A stretch of DNA of 62,494 nt from Anaerolineales bacterium (GTDB lineage: Bacteria > Chloroflexota > Anaerolineae > Anaerolineales > UBA6663): NCBI GenBank assembly GCA_020845955.1, contig JADLEU010000245.1, positions 1 through 62,494 of the forward strand, read 5' to 3'. Both the position numbers and the translations under genes were made by a program. This document shows positions 34,287 to 43,554 of the stretch, piece by piece (within the stretch, counting starts at the first letter, position 1; each line of letters opens with the position of its first letter). The notes beneath the pieces were generated by a model that was not told where the DNA came from, did no database searches, and worked only from the letters and a program-made list of their open reading frames with translations.

Positions 34287-34727
34287 CTACTCCACCCCGC
34301 GCCAATCCGACTTGTAGGGTTGGAGCGGCTGACTGAATTGGTAGTAGATGGTGAAGACGCGGGGGTGCCAGGTTCCTCCACCCCAGAAGAACCATTGCTC
34401 GCTGCCGCTGTAGCCCGTTTGACAGGTGGCGTCGTTGGAAAAGCCCAGGCCGCCCGGGTTATCCTGCGGCACGGCGAAGGTGGCCAGGCTCTGGCTGCGC
34501 GCCGCATTCCCCTGCCGATAGGCCTGGTCGGATCGCACAGCTTGAGCCGCCGCCGTGGCGCAGTCGTTCGTAGCAGTGATCAGGGCGAGGTGAATGTATA
34601 GGAGCCGTCCGATTACCAGCATGCCCACAATCATCATGACCAGCAGCGGCAGGATCAGGACGAGCTCTACTGAGGCTTGCCCTTTTTCACCGATGCGCCG
34701 TCGATCCTGAAGTGTGTTTATTGACAT
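34287..34727 (-). CDS. tadE: TadE-like pseudopilin 2
   Basis: This 146-residue protein starts at ATG 34727 after ggaggcgcg. The TadE signature is EKGQASVELVLILPLLVMMI: a Gly-Gln cleavage site followed by the conserved Glu and a single membrane helix. The rest is an exported domain with Trp-rich motifs (SEQWFFWGGGTWH). It is probably processed by the operon's prepilin peptidase. A longer frame continues upstream, but only this start has a ribosome site. Confidence 0.85.
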   Translation of the reverse strand: MSINTLQDRRRIGEKGQASVELVLILPLLVMMIVGMLVIGRLLYIHLALITATNDCATAAAQAVRSDQAYRQGNAARSQSLATFAVPQDNPGGLGFSNDATCQTGYSGSEQWFFWGGGTWHPRVFTIYYQFSQPLQPYKSDWRGVE

Positions 34728-34740
34728 CGCGCCTCCTGGC

Positions 34741-35169
34741 CTAGTCACAACCGTCAGCCGGCTTTCCGGCCCAAAAGCGCCAATCTCGGCCCTGCGCGCC
34801 CGCCCACATCCGGGCCGACAAGTCCCCCAACAGCGGCAATCGAAACCCACCAGCAGTATTGAGCCGAGCGTAAACGGCTCTCTCGCAGCCCGGCGCACCC
34901 CGGCTGAGCTGCACCGCGCCCGCGGCACCGGCAGCCGGCCGAACGATCCCCATGATCGACTGGACACGCGCATAGCCGCTGCCCACGCCAGCTTCGGTCC
35001 CGGCGATTCGTGCGCCGGTAGGCACGGCGGTGCCGGCCAACAGCAGGCTGAACAGCCAGAGGGCCAGCGCGAAGAGCACCATGATGGCCAGGAAGAAGGT
35101 CGGGAGCACGATGGCGAACTCCGCAGACGACAATCCTTTCTCAAACGTGCGCAGATTGTGTTTACCCAC
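34741..35169 (-). CDS. tadE: TadE-like pseudopilin 1
   Basis: This 142-residue protein starts at GTG 35169, with aggag eight bases upstream. The TadE-type N-terminus is EKGLSSAEFAIVLPTFFLAI, followed by a long hydrophobic helix and an exported domain containing two Cys (GAPGCERAVYARLN and the C-terminal CD). It is followed 13 bp later by the second tadE-like gene. Two such pseudopilins per Tad locus are common (TadE, TadF). Confidence 0.85.
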   Translation of the reverse strand: MGKHNLRTFEKGLSSAEFAIVLPTFFLAIMVLFALALWLFSLLLAGTAVPTGARIAGTEAGVGSGYARVQSIMGIVRPAAGAAGAVQLSRGAPGCERAVYARLNTAGGFRLPLLGDLSARMWAGAQGRDWRFWAGKPADGCD

Positions 35170-35230
35170 GGCGATATTCTCCTGGCGGCAGCCAGGCTCT
35201 GGAGCCTGGCTGCCGCCCACCACATACGTC

Positions 35231-35416
35231 CTAGCCGGCCGCATCCAGCGCCGCCCCGGCCCGATTGAACAGCTCCACGATCTTGGGGCCCAGGACCCGG
35301 ATGCCGGCGACGATGAAGACGAGCAAGACCACGAATAGGATGGCGTACTCGGTGGCCGAGAGTCCATCGTCGTCCTCCCACAGGGCTTTCAGTTGCGCTT
35401 TGGCTTCAGTTAGCAT
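35231..35416 (-). CDS. flp: Flp-type pilin
   Basis: This 61-residue protein is the typical Flp major pilin: a short basic/acidic leader ending in DDDG, the cleavage and Glu motif GLSATEYA, then one hydrophobic helix (ILFVVLLVFIVAGIRVL) and a short tail. The start follows caaggag. A 154-bp gap upstream, the largest inside the whole run, contains the repeated 19-bp box, so the pilin probably has its own promoter. Confidence 0.95.
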   Translation of the reverse strand: MLTEAKAQLKALWEDDDGLSATEYAILFVVLLVFIVAGIRVLGPKIVELFNRAGAALDAAG

Positions 35417-35543
35417 TGTTTTTCTCCTTGAACGGCACAGGCAGGCATTTGATGGCGTGTTTCCGGTCTATTTCACTGCATGACACCTCCTGCTATCCAC
35501 TGTTCCAGCCGACTGCCCCAGTCTAGGTTTGCCCATCGTCAAC

Positions 35544-35562
35544 GACTCCTCAAAGAGTCCTC
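35544..35562 (-). promoter_or_regulatory. 19-bp direct-repeat box ahead of the pilin gene
   Basis: Read on the minus strand it is GAGGACTC-TTT-GAGGAGTC, two half-sites 11 bp apart. It is 17/19 identical to the box ahead of parA. The 11-bp direct-repeat layout fits an OmpR-type response regulator, encoded at 16740-17480. TTGACG follows three bases after the box and could be a -35 element. Confidence 0.65.
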
Positions 35563-35570
35563 GACCTTTG

Positions 35571-36521
35571 CTAGAACGTCCCAACGAAACCGAGGACGGC
35601 CGCGCCCAGCACGACGACTAACAGTGCGGGCACGATCACGCCAGAAGTTAGGGCAACTACCTTCAACTCTGCCTTTTGGGAGACTTCCTCGATCCGGTTG
35701 TTGAGCCGGTCGCGCATGGTGCGGGCCAGCGCGCGCAATTGATCCACGATAGGCTGCCGTTTCTCCAGGTTGATCTGCACAGCCTGTAGGAATTCATCCA
35801 ATTCGGGCACATTCTCTGGCAGGGTGCGGCGCAGTTCCGCCAGTAGCGTGGCAACATCGTGGCGTTGCGCGGACAGGCCAGCCGCGATGTCGCGCAGTAG
35901 CGCAGTGAACAGCCCACCGCCGCCGCCAGAAAGCCAGGCAAAATTCTCCCCGGCCACTCGATGCAGGGCGGACTCCAGCGCTTCACCCGTCCGCATCACC
36001 AGCGCCACACGGTCGAGCGACCAAGCCATTTCTCGGTACAGGGCCTCCCGACGCTCGCGGATCGTGGATTGAAGCTCAAGGTCTGGCAGAAACAGCCCCC
36101 AGGTACCCAGCGCGGCCGCGATGATGGTGAGGCCCGGCGCAGAAAAACCCAGCAATAACCCGCTTACGGCGCCCGCTACGAAGAAGGTCACGGCCGTGGC
36201 GATCTTGGACCCGTAGTAATCACCCACCGAGCCATACCGCCAGCCGGAGCGCCTCAGTCGGTCTTCGAGGCGGGCGGCATCCCGCTGCCCGAGTAAGCGC
36301 CGGCCCAATTGGCTGACAGGTCGCGCCCACCGCCGCTGCGCAACACGCGGCAGGGCTGTCACTTCCTCCAACGGATCATCAATAGGCCCATCGCCGGCCG
36401 AAAGGGGCGTCGACGGATACTTGTTTGCCAACCCGCGGACGCCATACATGAAGAGCCAGATACCGAACGCCGTCAGGAGTCCAAAGAAGCCGAAGTAAGG
36501 CCAAAGGTCAGGCATGGGCAT
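35571..36521 (-). CDS. tadC: TadC-like type II secretion F-family protein
   Basis: This 316-residue protein starts at ATG 36521, after ggaaggaagag. It has the T2SSF domain of Tad platform proteins: an N-terminal helix (FGFFGLLTAFGIWLFMYGV), two central helices (TFFVAGAVSGLLLGF), an ALHRVAGENF-type cytoplasmic helix bundle and a last helix (LLVVVLGAAVLGFVGTF). With TadB it forms the inner-membrane platform for pilus assembly. It overlaps tadB. Confidence 0.92.
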   Translation of the reverse strand: MPMPDLWPYFGFFGLLTAFGIWLFMYGVRGLANKYPSTPLSAGDGPIDDPLEEVTALPRVAQRRWARPVSQLGRRLLGQRDAARLEDRLRRSGWRYGSVGDYYGSKIATAVTFFVAGAVSGLLLGFSAPGLTIIAAALGTWGLFLPDLELQSTIRERREALYREMAWSLDRVALVMRTGEALESALHRVAGENFAWLSGGGGGLFTALLRDIAAGLSAQRHDVATLLAELRRTLPENVPELDEFLQAVQINLEKRQPIVDQLRALARTMRDRLNNRIEEVSQKAELKVVALTSGVIVPALLVVVLGAAVLGFVGTF

Positions 36522-37572
36522 CTCTTCCTTCCGGCGCAAACGGGGATTGAGGTGGAACGGTCAGCCCAGCTAGCGATGTAGGGGCATGCCGGGACGGTGT
36601 GGTGGGAGCATTGCTGGCCGGCCCCGTGGGCGTCATCGGGGGTCGGGCCGTCGGCTTGAGCCCGCCAGAGAAGTCGGTCTCTCGGCGCAGCGCTTGGCTG
36701 AAAGACCGATGTGCCAGGATGAACGCGACTGTAGCCATGCCCCACCCCACCAGCAGGAGCACCTGGCCGAGACCCGTGCTGTAGATCGCCGTGAATTCTG
36801 GGGACATGAGCCGCAGGACCAAAACTGCGACGAATGGGGCCGCGCATACAATCCACAGCTCCCGGATCGGGCCTTTCATCTTGGTGCGCGCTCGGCGGAT
36901 GGTCCGCACCCGTTCTTCCAGCGACTCCTGGATCAATGGGAGCGCTTCAATGAGCGGCGTGCGGCGCGTCTGTTGAAGTAGCAGCAGTTCCAGAATATTA
37001 TTGAGGAGCTGGCTGCCGCGCCGCAGGCTGACCACCTTGAATACCTGCTCGGCCGGCGCGTGGGCACCCAGTTGCGCGGCGATATAGGCCCAGTCATCTC
37101 GGCACAGCAGCGGTCCGAACCGCGCCACGTGCTCCGCGGCGACCGGTAGGCTGTTGCCCAGCCGTGCCCCGGCAACCAGGCGCGCCAAGACTTGGGGCAA
37201 CTCCTCTTCATACGTTTCCAATACCTGATCGGCCTTCTGTGCCAGGTAGATCCAATAGCCCAGGCCTCCCAGCACCAGGCCCAGCACGCCAGCCAGCCAC
37301 GCACCCGAGACAAGATAGGCAGCCAAACCTGCCAGCATGGCCAGCATCACGAGCATGGGTAGAAATGCGGCTACCGAGAGGTTGATCCGGGCCAGGTCGA
37401 GCCGCCGCTGAAGGCTCACATGCCAGGAGATCTCCTCCGTGCCAGCGCCAAACAGCTTCTCGGTTTCAGACAGGTTGATGGGCCGTTGGGTCAGAAGAGC
37501 AACTGTCAGCGCGAACACTCCGGCCGCCACCAGTGCCGCTAACAGCACGTTCAGGGGGTTGATCAAGCTCAT
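36508..37572 (-). CDS. tadB: TadB-like type II secretion F-family protein
   Basis: This 354-residue protein has a TadB architecture: a first helix (VLLAALVAAGVFALTVALLT), a hydrophobic pair (LPMLVMLAMLAGLAAYLVSG and GVLGLVLGGLGYWIYL), then the F-domain with PLIQESLEERVRTIRRARTK, and two last helices. The extra C-terminal 50 residues are Pro/Thr-rich and unusual for TadB. It overlaps tadA by 4 bp. Confidence 0.92.
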   Translation of the reverse strand: MSLINPLNVLLAALVAAGVFALTVALLTQRPINLSETEKLFGAGTEEISWHVSLQRRLDLARINLSVAAFLPMLVMLAMLAGLAAYLVSGAWLAGVLGLVLGGLGYWIYLAQKADQVLETYEEELPQVLARLVAGARLGNSLPVAAEHVARFGPLLCRDDWAYIAAQLGAHAPAEQVFKVVSLRRGSQLLNNILELLLLQQTRRTPLIEALPLIQESLEERVRTIRRARTKMKGPIRELWIVCAAPFVAVLVLRLMSPEFTAIYSTGLGQVLLLVGWGMATVAFILAHRSFSQALRRETDFSGGLKPTARPPMTPTGPASNAPTTPSRHAPTSLAGLTVPPQSPFAPEGRDAHA

Positions 37573-39044
37573 CCCAACTCTCCTCTCTCCGCCGCCGCGT
37601 CAAGAATGGCGCCGTAGCTATAGCCTGCGCCGCGCAACATGGCCTCGTGCGTGGCATGCAGGTGATGGCCGGTGCAGCGCAGCCGCCGCGCCTCTACCGC
37701 ATAGGTGAAGAGCGAAGTTCGGACGGGAATGGCACCCTCCACACCGCCCGTGAATTCGGCAATCTCCTCGACGTAGCGACGGCCCGACTCGGTATTGCGC
37801 AGCATGATCCCCAGATCAAAGGCTTTGGCGATCCACAGCGCCACAGCCGCATCCGACACTTCGGTTTGAAAACGCGCCTCCTGCAACATCATGCGGATCC
37901 GGTTCGGCACGTCTTCCAAGGAATCGGCATGGATTGAGGTCAAGCCGTTGCGGTGGCCGGTCCACATTGACTTGAGCAGATCGAAGACCTCCGCGCCGCG
38001 GGCCTCGCCCACCGTAAGCGCGTCGGGGCGCTGGCGCAGGGCTGCCCGCACCAGGGCATCCTGTTGAATTGGAGCGAGGCCTTCCACGCTCTCGGCTCGA
38101 GTCGTGAAGTAGACGCAGTTCTGCACCGCGCCGCCTTCGGACAACGTGGTCCGCAGGCGCAGTTCACGCGTATCCTCGATGACGATCACGCGCCGCTCAG
38201 TCGGAATCAGCCGCCCCAGCGCGCCCAGGACCGTGGTCTTTCCAACGCCCGTGGCCCCAACCACCAGAATGTTCAGGCCGGCCACGACGGCCATATGGAG
38301 GAATGAGGCGACCAGCGCCGAGAAGAGCCCCTGACCTTGGTCTTGTGCGTAGTAGTTGGGCAGCCGCCGCGCCGGCGGCAAGATGCGGTCTTGACCGCCA
38401 TTCGCGATCAGGTCTTCGATGCTCAGGCCATGGTTGCGATGCAGCCGAATAGTGGCCACCGGCCAGGGTTCAGCCACCGGTTCGGTGACGATGCTAATGC
38501 GATGCCCGCTGCGCAGGGTGGCATCCACGATTGGCGTAAGCGGCCCGGCCTGGCGATTGGTGTGGACAATGGCTCGATTCAGCGTGAGGAGCAGGGTTTG
38601 CGAGTCCGGATAGGTCGAGTCGCTGCGCTCCCAGTAGCCGTGCCGGCGATACCATATATCGCTGGGGCCATTGATGGCGATGTCTTCCACATCCGGCAGC
38701 CGCAGCAGGTTCTCAATCGGCCCCATGCCCAATACGTCGTTGAGCAGCGCCTCGACCACGGCTTCAACCGGCTGAGCAAATGCGGGCTTGCCGCCGGCCG
38801 ACAGCGCCCGATCGGCCTCAGCCGAGACGAGTTCGTGCGCGCATTGCGATAGCCAGGCCACCGCGTCTGGCTGGGTTTTAGCCAGTTCGACGGCCGTGAA
38901 CTGGGCGAGTGCCCGGTTCCGTAGCTCGCTGGCAACACGGTCATAGGCCGGCGTGGCGGCCAGGCTATCGCCCGCAATAGCCGTCCCCTTGCTCGCCAGC
39001 GGGTTATACAGTTCGGTCGTGAGCGTCCACGGGGCCTGGCTCAT
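37569..39044 (-). CDS. tadA: TadA/CpaF secretion ATPase
   Basis: This 491-residue GSPII_E-type ATPase has ATRLH-like VATIRLHRNHGLSIED, Walker A VVGATGVGKTTVL near residue 268, the Asp box VIVIEDTRELRL, and the later TSIHADSLEDVPNRI (His box region). It powers Flp pilus assembly. It overlaps both tadZ and tadB by four bases, as in a tightly coupled Tad operon. Confidence 0.95.
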   Translation of the reverse strand: MSQAPWTLTTELYNPLASKGTAIAGDSLAATPAYDRVASELRNRALAQFTAVELAKTQPDAVAWLSQCAHELVSAEADRALSAGGKPAFAQPVEAVVEALLNDVLGMGPIENLLRLPDVEDIAINGPSDIWYRRHGYWERSDSTYPDSQTLLLTLNRAIVHTNRQAGPLTPIVDATLRSGHRISIVTEPVAEPWPVATIRLHRNHGLSIEDLIANGGQDRILPPARRLPNYYAQDQGQGLFSALVASFLHMAVVAGLNILVVGATGVGKTTVLGALGRLIPTERRVIVIEDTRELRLRTTLSEGGAVQNCVYFTTRAESVEGLAPIQQDALVRAALRQRPDALTVGEARGAEVFDLLKSMWTGHRNGLTSIHADSLEDVPNRIRMMLQEARFQTEVSDAAVALWIAKAFDLGIMLRNTESGRRYVEEIAEFTGGVEGAIPVRTSLFTYAVEARRLRCTGHHLHATHEAMLRGAGYSYGAILDAAAERGELG

Positions 39045-40447
39045 CGCGCATTTCCTCGGCGCCCAAACGAAAACCGCCCTTTGTGGCCGTTCTGGCCGGA
39101 ACGCGCCTTGATGATGGCCCCCATTGGCGGGAAGATCTCTTCCGTGATGGCCAGCAGGCCGTTAAGCGTGGCTTCTGTCTCCGGCTTGTTCTTGCCCATA
39201 TGCTGGAGCACGAACGGTCGTCCTTCGTTGATGGCAGCAATCACCGCGCGGCTGTGATCCTCAGGTACAGTGGCGAAGATCGGCATGCCCATGAAGTCAG
39301 CCGCATCCTTGAGGTCAATTCTGTCCGCCGGATCGAAACGGTTGATGACCAGCTTGAACTTATCGGGCCGCAGGTCGGCTTCCGATACCAGGGCCTGAAG
39401 CGTTGAGCGGTTGTGAAACAGGCTGGTGCGATCCGAGGTACAGATGAAAATGACCACGTCAGCCGCGTTCAATACGCCGAAGTGCGGGCCCATCTGAGTG
39501 CTGGAGCCAAGGTCTACGATGACGAAGTCGTAGAGCTCGCGTGCCAGGCGCAGAAGGTCGCCCATGAAGTGCTGACCTTGCTGCCCGTGCAGCTCTGGTG
39601 TGCTGGCTTGCTGGATCTTGGTAATGCCAAAGAGCACATCCAGCCGGCTCTCCACGACGCGCGTGCGGGAATCCAGATGCCGATCCGCCCCCACTACCCG
39701 ACGGCGCAGCATCTTGCCAGTCAACTGGGCCTCGCTGGCATAGTCACTCGCGAGGTGCAGCAGGGTATTCTGATCTGGTTGCATGTTCAAATGCAGCGCG
39801 GCGCGGCCACAGTTCATGTCCGCATCAACCAGCAGCACTTTCTTGCCAGCCACCTGTGAGAGCAGGCAAGCAACGTTGACAGCCAACGTAGTCTTGCCAT
39901 CACCGCCTTTGGTGGACCAAAAGGCAATCACGCCGGTGCGATAGGCATAGCCGGTGGTTCCAACCGCCTCCACGACCTGGCGCGGCACGCCGGCAGCCGC
40001 GACCGGGGCATTCCATTGCTCACGCGCCTGATCGAACAACGTTCGTGCCTGCCGGTCGAATTGCCCAACGATGGCAGGGGTGACAGGCGTGGTGTAGAAA
40101 GCGGTAGCGCCACCAGCTGTCATTTCCGCGCCCCAATTGCCTGTCGGCGGCACAAGGCCCACGACCGCAATCGGAAACTCCGGCCAGTTCGCCAGCTGCG
40201 AGACGACTTCCGGTGAGTAGCCACGGACTTCGGGTGACAGCAGCACCAACTGTGGCCGGTAAGCCCGTATGTCTTCGATCAGATCCGCGGCATCGCGCGT
40301 GGTTGCCAGAATGGATAGCTGGTGATCAGGAGCCGCGCCCAGGGACAAGAACGGTTGAAAGATGTTGGGCGGCGCGGCGATGACGACACCCAAGGCCGTG
40401 GCCTCGGCAACCTCTTCGGTTCCGCGTTTCAGCAGGTTTTTGAGCAT
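39041..40447 (-). CDS. tadZ: TadZ/CpaE-like localisation ATPase
   Basis: This 468-residue protein starts at ATG 40447 after cgaggctgac. It has an N-terminal atypical receiver-like domain (about 15-135; PQLVLLSPEVRG) and a ParA/MinD-type ATPase with deviant Walker A TKGGDGKTT and FVIVDLGSSTQMGP. In Tad systems it localises the machinery to a pole. It is clearly separate from the ParA at 46.2-47.1 kb. Confidence 0.92.
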   Translation of the reverse strand: MLKNLLKRGTEEVAEATALGVVIAAPPNIFQPFLSLGAAPDHQLSILATTRDAADLIEDIRAYRPQLVLLSPEVRGYSPEVVSQLANWPEFPIAVVGLVPPTGNWGAEMTAGGATAFYTTPVTPAIVGQFDRQARTLFDQAREQWNAPVAAAGVPRQVVEAVGTTGYAYRTGVIAFWSTKGGDGKTTLAVNVACLLSQVAGKKVLLVDADMNCGRAALHLNMQPDQNTLLHLASDYASEAQLTGKMLRRRVVGADRHLDSRTRVVESRLDVLFGITKIQQASTPELHGQQGQHFMGDLLRLARELYDFVIVDLGSSTQMGPHFGVLNAADVVIFICTSDRTSLFHNRSTLQALVSEADLRPDKFKLVINRFDPADRIDLKDAADFMGMPIFATVPEDHSRAVIAAINEGRPFVLQHMGKNKPETEATLNGLLAITEEIFPPMGAIIKARSGQNGHKGRFSFGRRGNAR

Positions 40448-40460
40448 GTCAGCCTCGTGA

Positions 40461-41513
40461 TTAGGGTGTTGGCGTCGGGGTCGGGAACGGGAAAGCGGTT
40501 GCCAGCAAACTGGTGGGCTGGGCGGCCTGGGTGGCCGCGTTACGCGTCGCTTCGACGGCGAATGCGCCCGGCCCATAGACATCTGCCGGCAGACCAGCCG
40601 ACAGCGCGGCTTCGCGTTCCATGCGAACGAGGGCGACGAGGTCGTTCCACGTCATGCCAAGTGACGGGGTGTTCGCTTCCACAGAATGGTCCGCGATTTG
40701 GGCAGAGAGTAGCGCGACGCGGACCGTGCCGTTGTCAATTGCGAACTCCAGCAACTCCTGCGCCTCACGCGGGATGGCGACCACAAGCGCGATGACCTTA
40801 CCCTTGACCAAGACGATCTGGGCCTCGGCACCCGGCGCGCTCTGCACGGCGGAGGTGCGCTCCTCCCGAATGACCGCCATCACTTGAGCGCTGCGCACAA
40901 CCGTCTTCGCTACCGGCAGCACCAGGAGTGGCTCGGGCGTAGGAGTCGGGCTTACGGTGGCCGCGACTTGCAGTTCGGGAATCGTCTGGTTTGGTGCGCC
41001 AAATCCGGAGGAAAATGGCTCTTCGGTTGGCGCTGTGGACAGCATACCGCCAAAGGCCGTGGTCGACCCCACGCCAAAGTTGAGATCCACGTAATCGCCC
41101 TCCACGATGGCATCCGGAGCGGTACCAACACTGACCGGCACGACCATCGCGATTAGGTTGGGATCTGACAGGGCCAGCGCCAGCCGATTGGCCGAGGCCG
41201 GGTTGCCGGAGACGCTGATGGCGGCCTTGTGCACCGGTTGAAAGGCATGGATCGGTTCGACCACGACACCACCCACATACTGAGTCACCTCGCCTTCCTG
41301 CACCAAGCCGGCAATGACCTTGGCGTCCATGTGAACGCTGTCAATGGCGATCATATCGCCCGTCAAGGTCGTCCCAGCCGGGATGTCAACTACGGCGACC
41401 GCGACAGGAACGGGCGCTGGATTCACCAGTTGACCAACGAACAGCACACTCAGGAATCCCCCAACCATCAGGATGATAGCCAACACAATGACCGCTGAAT
41501 TTCGTCTCGTCAT
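40461..41513 (-). CDS. cpaB: CpaB/RcpC-like pilus assembly protein (SAF domain)
   Basis: This 350-residue protein has one N-terminal membrane helix (AVIVLAIILMVGGFLSVLFVG), then a SAF domain (VAVVDIPAGTTLTGDMI) and an RcpC-like domain. The C-terminus ends in a Pro/Thr repeat (PFPTPTPTP) typical of Chloroflexota exported proteins. No secretin gene is nearby, although CpaB usually accompanies one in diderms. Confidence 0.9.
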   Translation of the reverse strand: MTRRNSAVIVLAIILMVGGFLSVLFVGQLVNPAPVPVAVAVVDIPAGTTLTGDMIAIDSVHMDAKVIAGLVQEGEVTQYVGGVVVEPIHAFQPVHKAAISVSGNPASANRLALALSDPNLIAMVVPVSVGTAPDAIVEGDYVDLNFGVGSTTAFGGMLSTAPTEEPFSSGFGAPNQTIPELQVAATVSPTPTPEPLLVLPVAKTVVRSAQVMAVIREERTSAVQSAPGAEAQIVLVKGKVIALVVAIPREAQELLEFAIDNGTVRVALLSAQIADHSVEANTPSLGMTWNDLVALVRMEREAALSAGLPADVYGPGAFAVEATRNAATQAAQPTSLLATAFPFPTPTPTP

Positions 41514-41549
41514 GCCACACTCCTCCTGAAAGAAACGTGCCGGTACTGA

Positions 41550-41948
41550 TTACCCCAACTGAGCTAGAAGCTCGGAAGCTTCTCCAATCAAATGCCACAG
41601 AATGCGCCGAAGGGCCGGTGTATGCGGCGCGGTGGCCGCCATCTCCGGAACGTCCGACAACTCACGGATGGCCATGACGCCGGCCTGGATTTGCACAAGA
41701 GCCGGTCCGATCTGGCCCGAGCGCGACAGTGCCTCGGCCTGCGCGACCGCCGTTGGACCAGAGAGTCGGTCTGGGTCGGCCGCGAGGAGCGCAGCGGCGC
41801 TTCTGGCCACTGCCGGCGACACCGGTGGCAAAGCCGGCAGAGCCACATTGCGACTTGCGACATGTGCCAAGAGGCGGGCCTGCTGCTCCGAGCTGAGACC
41901 TGCGACGGCAACGGCCTTCACGTAATCATCCGGGAGCGTCGTCATCAT
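41550..41948 (-). CDS. Small hypothetical protein in the Tad operon
   Basis: This 132-residue mostly helical soluble protein (SSEQQARLLAHVASRNVALP, then MAIRELSDVPEMAATAP, RILWHLIGEASELLAQLG) overlaps the stop of the upstream secreted-protein gene by four bases (ATGA). It is followed by cpaB. No family was recognised. Confidence 0.7.
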   Translation of the reverse strand: MMTTLPDDYVKAVAVAGLSSEQQARLLAHVASRNVALPALPPVSPAVARSAAALLAADPDRLSGPTAVAQAEALSRSGQIGPALVQIQAGVMAIRELSDVPEMAATAPHTPALRRILWHLIGEASELLAQLG

Positions 41949-43084
41949 CGCAGCACCGTCTGAGCTTCGATGACAGGCACAGGGATGTAGCCTTGAGCTG
42001 CATTGCAGTAGATTCCCGTAGCGTTCGCAGGGCTCTGGCGGTTGTCCCACGCCCGATAGCTGATATAGGTAGGCGCAACGCGAACTTCGACCTGGCGGTG
42101 ACCGGCATACACGTAGTCGTGGTCAGCGCTCACCGTGAACTCGTCCCATTCCGCCAGGAGGTATAGATCCCAGCGCGTCTGCAGGGCCAGCTTGAAGGCC
42201 GGAAGCGTGTTGGTTCCATTCAGAGCTGGCCCCAAGAATGAGATGTTTGGCAGACTTCCGGGAAGCGGGTAACTGGATCGCACGTAGGTTGTCCTGGCCC
42301 AGTCAGCAAGACCGCCGTTCAGAACGTCGTAAAAACCGGCCGTTGTCCACGTCAACTCAGTGGCCGCAGTCCCCATTCTGAACACGAGGCGGGCACGGAC
42401 ATTGTTGACACTTGGATAGGGATAGGTGTCGCCAGTCAGCAGGGCGCGCGTGTCGAATGCCGGCTGGCCGAGGCTATCTGTCACTGCAGCGCCGTAGCGT
42501 TCGTGCAGGAACAGCCCTTCCGTAGCCCAAGCGCTGGACGCAGGCAGGCGGTAACTGCCGGGCTCACCAAAGGCGATGCCAGAAAGCTGCGCGGGCGGGA
42601 TGATATGCGTCACCCGATACTCCACGGGCATATTGACCAAAGCGCGAGGGAACGGGCGACGGCTGACGTTCAGGCACCCAACCGAGCCGCCCAGTTGCAA
42701 AGGTTCGCCGCCCGCCCGCAATGGCAAGGCACACTCGACCGACCCCCTCAAGGGGAGATTCGGTCCCGCCGGCCAGGCCATACAATTACTCGGCGACGGG
42801 ATTGAGTCCAGCGTCTCGCAGACCGAGCCATCGCCCGTCACATCAATCTTGCCCGCGGGACACTCCCGCCTGATCAGCACGCATCGCGTCATGAATGGGT
42901 CCCAAAATTCGCCGGGCAGACAATCCGGGGTGGGAGTGGCAGTCGGACCTGCCTGTGCGTTGACCGGCTGCACCCCAGAGGACCAGGCAAGCAGTCCCAG
43001 CCACAACAGCGCGACGATCCCAAGTCCAACACGGGCCTGACCCAACCTTCCGCTCTGACCAGCCAAAAGCAGTCGTTTGCTCAC
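41945..43084 (-). CDS. Secreted protein of the Tad operon, unknown function
   Basis: This 379-residue protein has an N-terminal signal segment (VGLGIVALLWLGLLAWSSG) and a mature start QAGPTATPTPDC. The rest looks like an extracellular beta-rich protein with several Cys (CLPGEFWDP, CVLIRRECPAG, CETLDS, CMAWPAG). It may be a pilus-associated or surface protein. It overlaps the TadG-like gene by 4 bp. Confidence 0.7.
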   Translation of the reverse strand: MSKRLLLAGQSGRLGQARVGLGIVALLWLGLLAWSSGVQPVNAQAGPTATPTPDCLPGEFWDPFMTRCVLIRRECPAGKIDVTGDGSVCETLDSIPSPSNCMAWPAGPNLPLRGSVECALPLRAGGEPLQLGGSVGCLNVSRRPFPRALVNMPVEYRVTHIIPPAQLSGIAFGEPGSYRLPASSAWATEGLFLHERYGAAVTDSLGQPAFDTRALLTGDTYPYPSVNNVRARLVFRMGTAATELTWTTAGFYDVLNGGLADWARTTYVRSSYPLPGSLPNISFLGPALNGTNTLPAFKLALQTRWDLYLLAEWDEFTVSADHDYVYAGHRQVEVRVAPTYISYRAWDNRQSPANATGIYCNAAQGYIPVPVIEAQTVLR

Positions 43085-43536
43085 TGCCCCTCCTCCGTAA
43101 TCCCATACTTAAGCTCGGCCCTGGCTGACAGGTCTAGCTGCACCTGGTTGACACCGAAGATGCGCATGAAGATCGTAGGTGAGGTGACGGTGCCATAGAC
43201 GAACACCTGTGTGCCGGCAACGCTAATACCCGTTACGGCGACATGACCCCGGCCATTCTCCTGGGCGTACCGCGTCGCCGCGGCCACAGCATCAGCGGGG
43301 TTGAGCTGGATCGTGTTGTCATCCACGAAGGCAAACCGATCGAGTTGGGCTGCGGCAGCGAGGGCCGCACTGTCCATGGCAACTTGGCCGCGGCGGTACT
43401 GCACCATTGCCAACCCTCCGTCAATCACCAGACCGACCACGCCCAGCAGTACTGGCACGAGCAAGGCGAATAGAACAGCGATTTGCCCTCGATTGTTTGT
43501 TGGTAAGGCAGGCCGCGATCTCATCAGCGTAACCAT
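43081..43536 (-). CDS. tadG: TadG-like (Tad-domain) pseudopilin
   Basis: This 151-residue protein has the TadG/Tad-like N-terminus (NRGQIAVLFALLVPVLLGVV), a membrane helix followed by DGGLAMVQYRRGQVAMDSAA, which is the hallmark of the Tad family, and a short beta-rich exported part. It is much shorter than typical TadG, which carries a von Willebrand A domain. Start at ATG 43536 or 43524. Confidence 0.85.
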   Translation of the reverse strand: MVTLMRSRPALPTNNRGQIAVLFALLVPVLLGVVGLVIDGGLAMVQYRRGQVAMDSAALAAAAQLDRFAFVDDNTIQLNPADAVAAATRYAQENGRGHVAVTGISVAGTQVFVYGTVTSPTIFMRIFGVNQVQLDLSARAELKYGITEEGQ

Positions 43537-43554
43537 CCTTCTCGACCCACTCCG

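Noticed and set aside
34741-35367. Longer forms of the TadE-like proteins reading through upstream sequence
   Set aside because: The extra N-terminal parts overlap the preceding pilin genes out of frame. TadE motifs and ribosome sites place the starts at 35169 and 34727.
39041-40447. TadZ-like ATPase as a second plasmid ParA
   Set aside because: It has the N-terminal receiver-like domain and Tad operon position of CpaE/TadZ; the partition ParA is at 46185-47087.
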